In this document: positions 48,761 through 56,994 of the stretch, piece after piece
Numbering within the stretch: position 1 is the stretch's first letter
Layout: the number at the start of each line of letters is the position of its first letter
Origin: Hondaea fermentalgiana
Taxonomy: Eukaryota > Sar > Bigyra > Thraustochytrida > Thraustochytriidae
Direction of reading: 5' to 3'
NCBI GenBank assembly: GCA_014084085.1
Contig: NPFB01000163.1
Coordinates: forward strand, 45,846 to 109,845
DNA length: 64,000 bases
Made by a program: the position numbers and the translations under genes
Notes under the pieces: model-generated
Seen by the model: the letters and a program-made list of their open reading frames with translations, nothing else
The model's database searches: none
Told to the model about the DNA's origin: nothing

Positions 48761-50050
48761 CTAGTCCCGATCAGGCTTCACCATCAAGTCCGCATCGGGA
48801 TCTGGCTCGGAGGGATCGATGTCATGAAGAAGTCGCCTCAGGAAGTCCTCCCGAACATCCTGATCCTTGTATTGATCTTGGACAAATTGCATTTGCATCG
48901 CAAAGTTCTTGTCCAAATTCTGCACGGCATGCTGGGTCCCGGCAGGGATATACATGATCTCGCCTTCCCTTTGCACACAGTAAAGCATCTTCGTGTCGGC
49001 TTCGAGCTCCTCTGTCGACTTGGGTGCCGCGATTTTGTCTGCAAAGGCTCCCGTGGCGTACTTTTTCTGGAGACGGGGCTTGTCTTCCACACGAGGCAAA
49101 GGCTTGCCACGCTTCCTCTCTTGGTAGCCCTTGATGAGCTGCTCCTGTTCCTCATGGGCCAGGCAGATTGGGTCAGTGTCTCGATGGCGAGCGCAGTATC
49201 TCTCGTTTGCAGAAGCGGCAGGTTTGCTGACAACAACGTCGTGCTGCGCCTCAAGCTCTGAATATCCTGCGACGACTCGATCTGACACCTTCATGAACCA
49301 CAATTTTTGGCCTTCGAAAATAAGATTGATGGCTGCCTGGTGCTGGTGAAAGTCAATTCCACTGCCCGCGTACCCAATGAGAAAGCCAGAATGTGTCACG
49401 AGATTGGGCGGCTTGTTCATCGAGTCGTCTCCCGAAAGAAATTCGGGGACCTGTACCATGGAGAGCAAGTTGCAAGCAGCCGTGAAGTTGTCGTGAATTG
49501 GCTCCGAGGATGGCAAGTAGTACGAGACATAAGGAAGGCAATCGTCTTTGTGATTCCACAACGACCATGATGTTGGTACCTGGCCATACTGAAAGACGCC
49601 GGGGACCTCCGCGAGGTCATCGTCCTTGAAGGCGGTCTCGGCGTGCGCAAGGTACTCACTGATGGTCATGCGCTCCTTCGGATAGGGCCCGGCGCCGACA
49701 CGAAGTGGGAGGTCTCCAAAAATCTCCTGTAGATTGTCCCAGCGGAACTCTTCGGTAGCGCGCCATCCTGTCATGGCATTTTCAATAATCACAGGTCTTT
49801 TGGCCAGCACAAACAGTTCGCGGAAGAGCTCGGGCGTCAGTCCTTCGGCATCGACTCTGGGAAAGTCGCAAGAGTCATCGAGGGGTTTGAGCGCTTCGAG
49901 CCGCTTCGTGGGTCCTACCGCAGAATTGCAGTCGCTAAGGTTCTGCTGGCTCCCACCGCTCGAAAAGGATCCGGCTACGCCCGCGACCAGACACAGGCCC
50001 ACGGTGAGGGACATTTTACGGTTCCCCTTGGCGTGAGCTTGCCGCGCCAT
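48761..50050 (-). CDS. JmjC/cupin-8-like protein with N-terminal signal segment
   Basis: 429 residues from the ATG at 50048-50050. The frame extends further only to a TTG. Residues 13-31 (MSLTVGLCLVAGVAGSFSS) form a hydrophobic signal peptide or signal anchor, so the protein probably enters the secretory pathway. Alternatively translation may begin at Met13. The JmjC-like core spans about 85-395. RPVIIENAMTGW is the typical entry, GIDFHQHQAAINLIFEGQKL holds the first metal site, and YIPAGTQHAVQNL holds the distal His374. The first site reads His235-Gln-His237 where JmjC hydroxylases usually have His-x-Asp/Glu. Function would be 2-oxoglutarate/iron-dependent hydroxylation if active. The changed ligand makes this uncertain. 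Confidence 0.82.
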   Translation of the reverse strand: MARQAHAKGNRKMSLTVGLCLVAGVAGSFSSGGSQQNLSDCNSAVGPTKRLEALKPLDDSCDFPRVDAEGLTPELFRELFVLAKRPVIIENAMTGWRATEEFRWDNLQEIFGDLPLRVGAGPYPKERMTISEYLAHAETAFKDDDLAEVPGVFQYGQVPTSWSLWNHKDDCLPYVSYYLPSSEPIHDNFTAACNLLSMVQVPEFLSGDDSMNKPPNLVTHSGFLIGYAGSGIDFHQHQAAINLIFEGQKLWFMKVSDRVVAGYSELEAQHDVVVSKPAASANERYCARHRDTDPICLAHEEQEQLIKGYQERKRGKPLPRVEDKPRLQKKYATGAFADKIAAPKSTEELEADTKMLYCVQREGEIMYIPAGTQHAVQNLDKNFAMQMQFVQDQYKDQDVREDFLRRLLHDIDPSEPDPDADLMVKPDRD

Positions 50051-50631
50051 GGTCCCGGATAGCTGCTTTGGCCGATGGTAATGCGGCCAAACTAAGGTCT
50101 GTCTTCGGACGTCTTCCGAGGTCTCCGGGTTTGTGTAAAGCCAATCAACCAAGACACTGCGATCAAGCAACGCGACAAGCGCTGAGCGCAGAAAGATTTA
50201 GTTGGCGCTTGAAGCAGGTCCCGCGCGCGCTGCCTTCGAAGCAAGTAGCCGCCGAGAGAGCGCTCGCTCTCGCGCTCGCTCCCGCTTTCGCTTTCGCCCC
50301 TGAGAGGTTTATCGGATCTGCCTCGGGTTTTGTCCTTACTCGTGTCATCGTCGCCAGGGCCGCTTCCGGCGCGGCGCGGACGGAGGGGTCCCCGGAAGCA
50401 CACACCTATAAGGTGTGCACCGCCGTTCGCCTAATGCAGGCTGCCTGCCGCCTGTCCCCGCGGCGGCGCGGAGTCCGTACGCTGCCGACGGCGAGGAAGG
50501 TTGCGAAGATTCTATGAAGGATAAGGCGAGTCTAGGCGAGATTAGAAACAAGGCTTCTCCAAGCGGGTGCTTTGTAGTGCGAGAAGGCAGCCCAAGACAA
50601 GTAGGGGCAAAAAAGGGGGGAAGGGGGACAC
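50051..50631. other. Spacer between JmjC gene and 5S rRNA
   Basis: About 580 bp. The part next to the JmjC gene is GC-rich with a CGCTCG/CTCGCT tract at about 50255-50290, and presumably holds its promoter. No gene was seen. Confidence 0.5.
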
Positions 50632-50646
50632 AAAAAATTGCAAAAA
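50632..50646 (-). terminator. Pol III terminator of 5S copy 1
   Basis: Minus-strand TTTTTGCAATTTTTT lies five bases after the 5S 3' end. Two T-runs of five or more are typical of RNA polymerase III termination. Confidence 0.75.
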
Positions 50647-50650
50647 GGAA

Positions 50651-50768
50651 ACATTCAACACCGGGACTTCGCGTGCAGTCCCCTATCACACTACTAACCC
50701 GGCCCTACGTGACTTTTCTGCTCAGTGCGAATGAGATGAGGAGTTGCCCACGTGGTATGATCGAATGT
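50651..50768 (-). rRNA. 5S ribosomal RNA, copy 1
   Basis: Read on the minus strand the 118-base sequence begins ACATTCGATCATACCAC and ends GGTGTTGAATGT, so the termini pair (ACATTC with GAATGT). Aligned from memory with plant 5S, it keeps CGATCATACCA near the 5' end and GGGTTAGTAGT in the position of the conserved GAGTAGTAC. It also keeps GATAGGGGAC for GATGGG(T)GAC, and AAGTCC..GGTGTTG near the 3' end. The loop usually reading GCAGTTAAGC is GCAGAAAAGT, so it is a divergent 5S. TTTTT and TTTTTT tracts just downstream (50632-50646) fit a Pol III terminator. An identical copy lies 531 bp away. Confidence 0.88.
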
Positions 50769-51161
50769 GCGAGGTTGTGAGTGATGGGTGTTTATAACAA
50801 ATCAACAGAGAGCGATCAAAGAACGCGAAAAGTTGCCGCGTGAAAATCTGCAAAAAACATTCTGATACACTCGCTCGACGATTGTTGCCCAGAAAAAGCT
50901 TTCTCAGAATCCATCGGTAGAGCCTAAAACGCTGTGCCCAGAAGGTTAAACCTTATTTATGACATTATCATCTGGCCCAAGGCTCGTTTCATAACCCGGA
51001 CTCGAAGAAAATGTTGACGCTGTCGTGTATGCAGCCTAGGCCAAGCAACCTAGTTTCTTCGAATGTTTGCATTACTTTACGGACGCGATGTCAGGACAGA
51101 TTTATTGGCCACCTTCTTGAGCAGAAGCAAACCAAAAAAAATGGGTGGTTGTGGTGGCCAC
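50769..51161. other. 5S intergenic spacer
   Basis: About 390 bp of AT-richer DNA between the two 5S units. Upstream of each 5S 5' end a similar CATCACTC phrase occurs within about 25 bases, possibly part of an upstream promoter element. No other RNA gene was recognised. Confidence 0.5.
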
Positions 51162-51177
51162 AAAAAAATTGCAAAAA
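51162..51177 (-). terminator. Pol III terminator of 5S copy 2
   Basis: The same T-run arrangement as in copy 1 (TTTTTGCAATTTTTTT on the minus strand) directly follows the 3' end of the second 5S gene. Confidence 0.75.
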
Positions 51178-51181
51178 GGAA

Positions 51182-51299
51182 ACATTCAACACCGGGACTT
51201 CGCGTGCAGTCCCCTATCACACTACTAACCCGGCCCTACGTGACTTTTCTGCTCAGTGCGAATGAGATGAGGAGTTGCCCACGTGGTATGATCGAATGT
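51182..51299 (-). rRNA. 5S ribosomal RNA, copy 2
   Basis: Base-for-base identical to copy 1 over all 118 positions. Identity also covers the T-rich 3' flank, apart from one extra base in a T run. Flanks beyond that and 5' of the gene differ. Same strand and orientation as copy 1, so the two form a tandem pair with a repeat distance of 531 bp. Confidence 0.88.
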
Positions 51300-52214
51300 A
51301 CAGCGAGGAGTGATGCGCACATTCATAAATGCCAATACAGGTTCACGTGATCTCTGTGGTCTCATGTGAGCTCTGAGATCGCGGACGACATTCACATCAT
51401 CTTTGTGTTTCCCGAAAGTCTGAGCCTGGGCTCGGTCCATGAAACAAAGATTTAGACCAGAGCTAGAGGTATCGATCGATTCTCACTTTTCCGGTCACTG
51501 GCATGAGCGTTCGACATGTAGAGAACTGGAGATCAGTAGCTTCACTTTTTTTTACACGTCTTGCACCCTATACAAGAATGCAAAAAATCGCGACAGCATC
51601 TGTTTCCGAGCGCAGCGCAAGCTAAACCTGGAATGGTCTGTCTCGGAAAGCCTATAGACAAGAGAGAATCAGGGGATTTTCGTTTTTACCAGGGACGTAT
51701 GCATCAGAGAACCGCTGTCGCTCGATCGTATGATTCGTGCCCCGGAATGCCTCCGCGTCTCCATACGTTCGAAGGAGAGGTCCAACTTGACCAATTTGAT
51801 GAGTCGCAAGAGGTCATTTCTCAAGGGTTTATGTCAACGATGCATTCCACCAGGTGTTTTTCCTGTAGCATGTACAGACAGACCTCTGTCCAGGATCGTC
51901 ATCCTCGCGCTCTCGTGTCCAGGGAAACATTGCGTGAAACTACGACGCGGATGAGCTCGAAGGCTCAGGTCGGCCCAGGCTCCTTCCCCTATCTCTACAA
52001 ACAAGGTCAAACTTTGGTAATCGACAGTGAGTTTCTCCTTGGAGCAGCTGCGGCCAGAACTAGATCGAAGTTGGCTGTGCAGCTTGTGCTGCTGACGCCG
52101 GCGGTGCTTGTGGCGTAGCGTCGTCGACGGCGGCGCTAGTGCTGGCAGCGGAGCGCGAAAGAGCAGCAAGTCCAGCCAACTTGCGTCAGGACTCGCTTGG
52201 TGCGCAGCACCACC
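51300..52214. other. Spacer between 5S copy 2 and the NUP42-like gene
   Basis: 915 bp. An open frame on the plus strand (51561-52118) has no recognisable domain. The large minus-strand frame entering from 52.7 kb is a shadow of the Gly-rich gene. No clear additional 5S fragment was found. Confidence 0.45.
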
Positions 52215-54017
52215 ATGTGGGGCGGCGGCGCGTCCGGCGGCGGCTTTGGCGGCGGCGCGAGCGGTGGCTTTGGCAGCGGAGCGCAGGGCGGCGGTGGCGG
52301 TGGCGGCTTTGGCGGCGGCGCGAGTAACAATCGCCAAGGGCGCGATGGCCGTCGAGGAAATCGACGCAAAGGCGGCAATAACAACAAACAACAAGGTGGC
52401 GGCGGTTTTGGCCAAGGGGCCCAAGGACAAAACCATCAGCAGCAGCAGCAACAACAACAACAACAGCAACCAGGTGGATTTGGCGCAGGCGCTTTTGGTC
52501 AAGGAGGCTCTGGAAATCAAGGATTTGGTGCTGGTGCTTCGACTGGCTTTGGCGCCGGTGCGAGCAACCAGAACAACAGGGGTAACAAGGGTAATCGGAA
52601 CCGCTCCAAGGCTCTGGGCAACGCAGGAAATCAGCAAGGCAATGCCAATGGCGGCGGCTTTGGTCAAGGCGCCTTTGGGCAGAAAAGTGGCTTTGGCCAA
52701 GGCGCTTCCGGATTCGGTGGACAAGCTGCGTCAGGTTTTGGTGGACAAAGCGCGTCAGGTTTTGGCGGAGGTGCCCAAAACGCTTCAGGAGGCTTTGGAC
52801 AAGGTGCCACATCTCAGCATGCAGGCCAAAATGCCGGCTTTGGTGGCGGCAGTAGCGGCTTTGGTGGCGGTGCAGCCGGAGGAGGAGGATTTGGCCAAGG
52901 CGCTGGCAATCAGTCGAGCGGAGGCATGTTTGGCCAGGGATCTGGAGGCGGCGGCGGCGGCGGCGGCGGCGGCTTTGGAGGTAACAACAACAATGGATTT
53001 GGCGGAGGAGCTGGAGGTTCTGGGGCCGGCGCCTCCGGCAATACGTCGGCGAGTACCAGTGGTCAAGGCGGGCGCAACGGGGGATCCTCGGGTCCCCGCG
53101 TCTGCAAGTTTTTCCTTCAAGGCACCTGCAAGCATGGGAACAGATGTAGGTTTTCGCATGATCCCAATGCCGCTGCAGCGCAGCAGCAGCAACAGCAACA
53201 GTCTCAACAAGGTTTCGGTGGAGGCCCGGTAGCGCAAGCTCAACCTGCTACACAAGGTGGTTTCTTTGGAAATGCTGCTGGAAATGGAGGATTCGGAGGA
53301 GGCGCGCTTTCGCCACCCGCGGCATCGAGCAATGGCGGTTTTGGTGGCAATGCTGCACCAAATGGAATCGGCGGCGGCGGCGGCGGCGGCGGCTTTGGAG
53401 GCGGAGTGTCTTCGAATGCGGGGTCCTCCTTTGGAGGAGGCGTGGGAGGCAACGGCAATGGATTCGGAGGCGGCGCGCACAATGGCGCAGCACAACAGCC
53501 CAAAGCATCTGTTTGCAAGTTCTTTTTGCAAGGACGGTGCAAGAACGGGAACAATTGTCGATTTTCTCACGACCCTAATGCAGCTTCACAAACACAGCAA
53601 GCTCAACAGCCCCAACCGCAGGGCTTTGGAATGTCTACGTCCAGCTTTGGCGGCTTTGGTGGTGGTGCTGGTGGTGGAGGTATTGGTGGCAGCTTTGGCG
53701 GTGGCGGCGGTGGTTTTGGCGGTGGGGGGAGCAGCAGCACGAATCAAGCGAAACCAAAGGGTGACGAATTGGCCGCCGCTGATACTCGACAACGCGCCGT
53801 CCTTCCCGCTGACGAGGTAGAGGTCAAAACACTTGACAAGCCCTCTGGTAACGGTGGAGATGCATCTCAGGCTGCTGCGCCCAAAAGATCATGTCCCCCG
53901 GACGCCCCATTTTACAAGGACAAGCTAAGTCTCGATGAAGAAGTCGCCGCTTTTGATAGCGACGCCTTTACTGTCGGACGCGTCCCCGTCAATATTCAAC
54001 TTTTGCTGGCCTCGTAA
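52215..54017 (+). CDS. NUP42: FG-repeat nucleoporin with two CCCH zinc fingers (NUP42/NLP1-like)
   Basis: 600 residues from the ATG at 52215, mostly Gly, Phe, Gln and Asn. Many FG, GFG and FGQGA repeats occupy residues 1-290 and 315-540. Two CCCH fingers with C-x7-C-x5-C-x3-H spacing are present: CKFFLQGTCKHGNRCRFSH (about 297-315) and CKFFLQGRCKNGNNCRFSH (about 434-452). The C-terminus (LSLDEEVAAFDSDAFTVGRV then PVNIQLLL) resembles the conserved end of yeast Rip1/Nup42 and vertebrate NLP1. There an 'F..G.IP' motif binds Gle1 at the cytoplasmic face of the pore during mRNA export. Family members normally have one N-terminal finger. Here there are two, both internal. An RNA-binding Gly-rich protein outside the pore is the main alternative. 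Confidence 0.78.
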   Translation: MWGGGASGGGFGGGASGGFGSGAQGGGGGGGFGGGASNNRQGRDGRRGNRRKGGNNNKQQGGGGFGQGAQGQNHQQQQQQQQQQQPGGFGAGAFGQGGSGNQGFGAGASTGFGAGASNQNNRGNKGNRNRSKALGNAGNQQGNANGGGFGQGAFGQKSGFGQGASGFGGQAASGFGGQSASGFGGGAQNASGGFGQGATSQHAGQNAGFGGGSSGFGGGAAGGGGFGQGAGNQSSGGMFGQGSGGGGGGGGGGFGGNNNNGFGGGAGGSGAGASGNTSASTSGQGGRNGGSSGPRVCKFFLQGTCKHGNRCRFSHDPNAAAAQQQQQQQSQQGFGGGPVAQAQPATQGGFFGNAAGNGGFGGGALSPPAASSNGGFGGNAAPNGIGGGGGGGGFGGGVSSNAGSSFGGGVGGNGNGFGGGAHNGAAQQPKASVCKFFLQGRCKNGNNCRFSHDPNAASQTQQAQQPQPQGFGMSTSSFGGFGGGAGGGGIGGSFGGGGGGFGGGGSSSTNQAKPKGDELAAADTRQRAVLPADEVEVKTLDKPSGNGGDASQAAAPKRSCPPDAPFYKDKLSLDEEVAAFDSDAFTVGRVPVNIQLLLAS

Positions 54018-54385
54018 CGCACGTCTCTGTTGCCGGCATCTCGACGTAGTTCTCGATGGCCAACACAGGCTTTGCATGCGTGCTCTCTTGCGTAATAGAA
54101 AACTTGTACTTTCTCTTATTGTATTTCTCCTCCTCTGTCAAACTTTCGCTTGATGATCCCGTGGCATTGGCGCAAGCAGCCTCCCTCAGACAAATAGGCA
54201 AACAAACAAGTTGATCCATGCTGCTGGCCATGCTCCTGGCCATGCAGGTAGCCCAAAAAAGGGCGATTGACTATTACGCAAGGACCTCGTAGTTGCTATC
54301 AAGATATCAACTCCATGGCGGCCCGATTCCATTCACTGGACAAAAACCCTTCTCGCCTTGGCGCACGTCGCGAGAGCACTTGAGG
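54018..54385. other. Spacer between NUP42-like and RPAC2 genes
   Basis: 368 bp. It contains the NUP42-like 3' end and the RPAC2 promoter. A GCTGGCCATGCTCCTGGCCATGC near-duplication lies at about 54225-54246. Nothing else was seen. Confidence 0.5.
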
Positions 54386-55037
54386 ATGGCGGACGCCGAC
54401 GCGCAGGCGCGGCCCGGCCGCAGGCGCAAGCCGGAGTCGGCCGTGCAGGAGCTGCCCTTGAAATACGTACGTTGTATGCGAGCGCGCGCAGCGTGCGCGA
54501 GTCGGTCGGTGGTCGGAGACGATGAAAATTGAGCGAGACCCACGGACTGGGCACGGGTGGCTCTGGCTTGCGGCGAAGAAGCGAGCGAGAGTGAAACGGG
54601 GAGAGCTAGGGGCGGGGAGGGAGCGAACGAGAAGCTGGCGGGTGGCGAGGGTGTGCTCGACACACGCGCGTAGATCGATCGACTGACTTTGCTGCTCTTT
54701 TTTTTTGTTGCTATTAACGCGCGCACAGATCGATGTGACGTCGGCTAACTCCAAGTCGTACTGCTTTGAGAAGGAGGGCCACACCCTGGGGAACTCGCTG
54801 CGACACATGATCGTGCGTCAGCAGCACGTTGACCTTTGCGGCTACACGATTCCTCATCCGATGGAAGACCTGTATCACATGCGCATTCAAACGGACGGAG
54901 CTCTTGACGCCGACACAGCTCTCGACCGCGGCCTCACAAACTTGGCAAGCCTTTGCGACGACCTTCTCAAAAAAGTGAACGACGCGCACGAGGCCTTCGA
55001 CAGCGGCGCAGCTGTGCCCATGAACGAGTCCGACTGA
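54386..55037 (+). CDS. POLR1D: RNA polymerase I/III subunit RPAC2 (AC19), two exons
   Basis: Exon 1 (54386-54466) encodes 27 residues ending in LPLKY at a GTACGT donor. The 262-bp intron ends in a long T-rich tract and CGCACAG. Exon 2 (54729-55037) continues IDVTSANSKSYCFEKEGHTL and GNSLRHMI. Phase is 0 and the total is 129 residues, the usual size. The EGHTLGNSLRHMI block and later HPMEDLYHMRIQT match the AC19 alpha-like dimerisation domain. AC19 pairs with AC40 in Pol I and Pol III, so its product helps transcribe rRNA, including the nearby 5S genes. Confidence 0.93.
54467..54728 (+). other. RPAC2 intron
   Basis: 262-bp GT-AG intron with donor GTACGT and acceptor CACAG. A TTAAC branch-like element follows a run of nine T. 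Its removal joins two in-frame parts of a conserved protein. Confidence 0.85.
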
Positions 55038-55417
55038 GCAGTCGGTAAGACTGTTGTCGCTAGCTCAGATCACAAAGTGCTCTTCGCAAACCTCGATCAA
55101 GAACCCTCGCTGGCATCTCTTCGCTCGTGTATAGACTATATCCTTCCTTTTTCTTTCCTTGTCGTTTCTTTTTGCTTTGATTGTCGACACTGACTCCTTC
55201 GATGTCTGGGAGCGTGAGTAGGGTCGCTCACTTGTTTTTGTCTAATTTCGAAGCTGCGCAGGTCTCGAATCTTGCGTCTTTTTGTCATCGAACTTCTTTT
55301 TGGAAAAGGTCTTGCTTGCCCACGAAGGTACTTTGCGTCTCTGCGCGCGTATCGGTGATTGTAAATCTCGAATTCGCCAAGAAAAGAAAAAAAAGAATGA
55401 GAGAAAAGAAAAAAGTG
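55038..55417. other. Convergent 3' spacer
   Basis: A 380-bp spacer between the 3' ends of RPAC2 (+) and the SANT protein (-). T-rich near 55145-55175. Nothing else was recognised. Confidence 0.55.
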
Positions 55418-56403
55418 CTAACTTGTTTGCCTGCTTCGTCGCTTGGTTGTCTTTCGGCGCTTGGAGCGAGGCACCTCAAAATCGGGATCGAGCCCATTGT
55501 CGCCATAGGGGTCGTCATAAGCGCCAAAGCCCTCCTCTTCAGCTTGAAGCATGCGCGCCAGCTCAAGGTCGCGTTCCTCTTGTGTTTTTGGCGTAGCCTT
55601 TGCTCGGGGTTTAGCCTTTTTGGCGCGCGATTTTGGCTTCTTTTTCGCCGCAGGTCGAGCAGACTTGCGAGCGTCTTGCAATGGCTGCGCATTTTCGTCC
55701 GCGCCAGTGCTCTCTTCCGGCACTTCGGCGGATTCACCGGCGCGAACACGCTCAAGAGCGCCGGTGAGGCTCGCGAGCTGACGCTCCAGCTGACGAAGTC
55801 TTTCGTAGCGTGCCCTGCGCATCGAGGCCTTATGCTGAAGAGATGAATTGACTACATTCGAGGTGTCCTCGTGACGCAAGACGGGAATAACAATGTTGCG
55901 GATCTCGACAGGATCGAGACCAAACTTTGCCTCGTTCGCGGCCCGCTTGGCCTTGATCTGCGCTTGCGTCATGTTTCCGTCCATGTTGATGAGGCAGCCA
56001 TTCTTGCGCCGGCCATGTTTCTTTTCATTGTCTGCAAACACACGGGAGGGGTCAATGTGCAGACCGGTGAATTCGCTGGTGGACTGCTGGCCCAGCATGC
56101 GTTGCATTTGATTGTTGAGCTGGGCCACGCTCTTGCCGGGGAGGCACTTGGCCTTGACGATGTCGGTCCACTTGCCGAGCCCGAATTTCATGAGCGCTAA
56201 GCGAAAGACTTCCACCTCCTTCTCCGTCCATCCTGTCTCGCGCGCCGCCGTTCATCCCCCAGTACGCGCCCCGTTAGTCTTTGACAGGATTTGCTTTGAC
56301 CCTTCTTTCCCACCAACGTACCTGGCGACAACGTGTAGTTCCAGAGACTGCGGCTGTCGTTGCTGTGCAGCACCGCCGTCGCGGCCGCTGGCGCGCTGGC
56401 CAT
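55418..56403 (-). CDS. SANT/Myb-domain nuclear protein, two exons
   Basis: Exon 1 (56322-56403) encodes 27 residues plus one base, ending in SLWNYTLSP. The donor is GTACGT. An 89-bp intron (56233-56321) ends in GACAG, and exon 2 is 55418-56232. Phase 1 splicing gives a junction Gly and 298 residues. The joined sequence LSPGWTEKEVEVFRLALMKF followed by GLGKWTDI forms an intact SANT/Myb repeat (about 29-80). Without the intron the first SANT tryptophan and exon-1 sequence would be lost. Residues about 125-150 (AKRAANEAKFGL) form a helix. The C-terminal third is Lys/Arg/Pro-rich, with an acidic LARMLQAEEEGFGA patch and a basic nuclear-localisation-like end. It is probably a DNA or histone-binding factor. 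No named orthologue is assigned. Confidence 0.82.
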
Positions 56404-56994
56404 CGCGCCTCCTCCTCTCCCCGGTCCGCGCCGCGCCGCTCCGCGCCGCCGGCGCCTCGCGCGAGCCGCGATCTGCCTCGTGCGGCTTCGCAGTTTGCTT
56501 TGCACGTATGCATGCTGCGCGCCCGCTGCAAAGAGAGAAGAAGAAGAAGACCAAGGAGAAGCGCGACCTAACCACCGCACAGGGACAGAGCGCCCCCGTC
56601 TCCGCACCTCCCGGAATTCCGGGGCTGCACGCGCGCTCGGCGGCCAGCCTTGATTGACAGTGACACAGCGAGACGCAGAATCGATCGGGGCGCGAGCAGC
56701 AGCGCGAGCAGCGGCAGCCGGCCGGAGCAGCACGGGCAAGAGACGCTCGGACGCACTGCGATTAGGGAGACGGCGAGGCAGCAAAGCGCAGGTTTTCGCG
56801 GTCGGCAAGAGAGGAGAGGAGGAAAGGCGACGCAATTTCTTGAGTTCGTCCTGGTGTCCAGGTTTACTTCGCCTTCGTCTTCGTTGTCGTCGTCGTCGTC
56901 TCTACTACCCTTGCCTCGCAAGCGTAAAGAGAGCGCATACGCGTGCGGCACTTGGTGAATCTTTAGGAAAACAGTCGTGCATTACATTAGCAGG
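56404..56994. promoter_or_regulatory. Divergent promoter region (SANT protein / SDR)
   Basis: 591 bp between two start codons on opposite strands. Mostly GC-rich with AGAAGAAGAAG (about 56540) and TCGTCGTCGTC (56885-56905) tracts. No TATA box or RNA gene was recognised. Confidence 0.5.

Noticed and set aside
50632..51299. Duplicated peptide-coding segment (RVQSPITLLTRPYVTF)
   Set aside because: The repeat is explained by two minus-strand 5S rRNA genes. The shared peptide is an artefact.
51561..52118. 185-codon plus-strand frame before the NUP42-like gene
   Set aside because: No recognisable domain. Ends in Ala/Val-rich sequence where several frames are open.
51834..53570. Minus-strand Ala/Ser-rich frames of up to 296 codons
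   Set aside because: Shadows of the Gly/Phe-rich NUP42-like gene produced by GGC/GCC codon complementarity.
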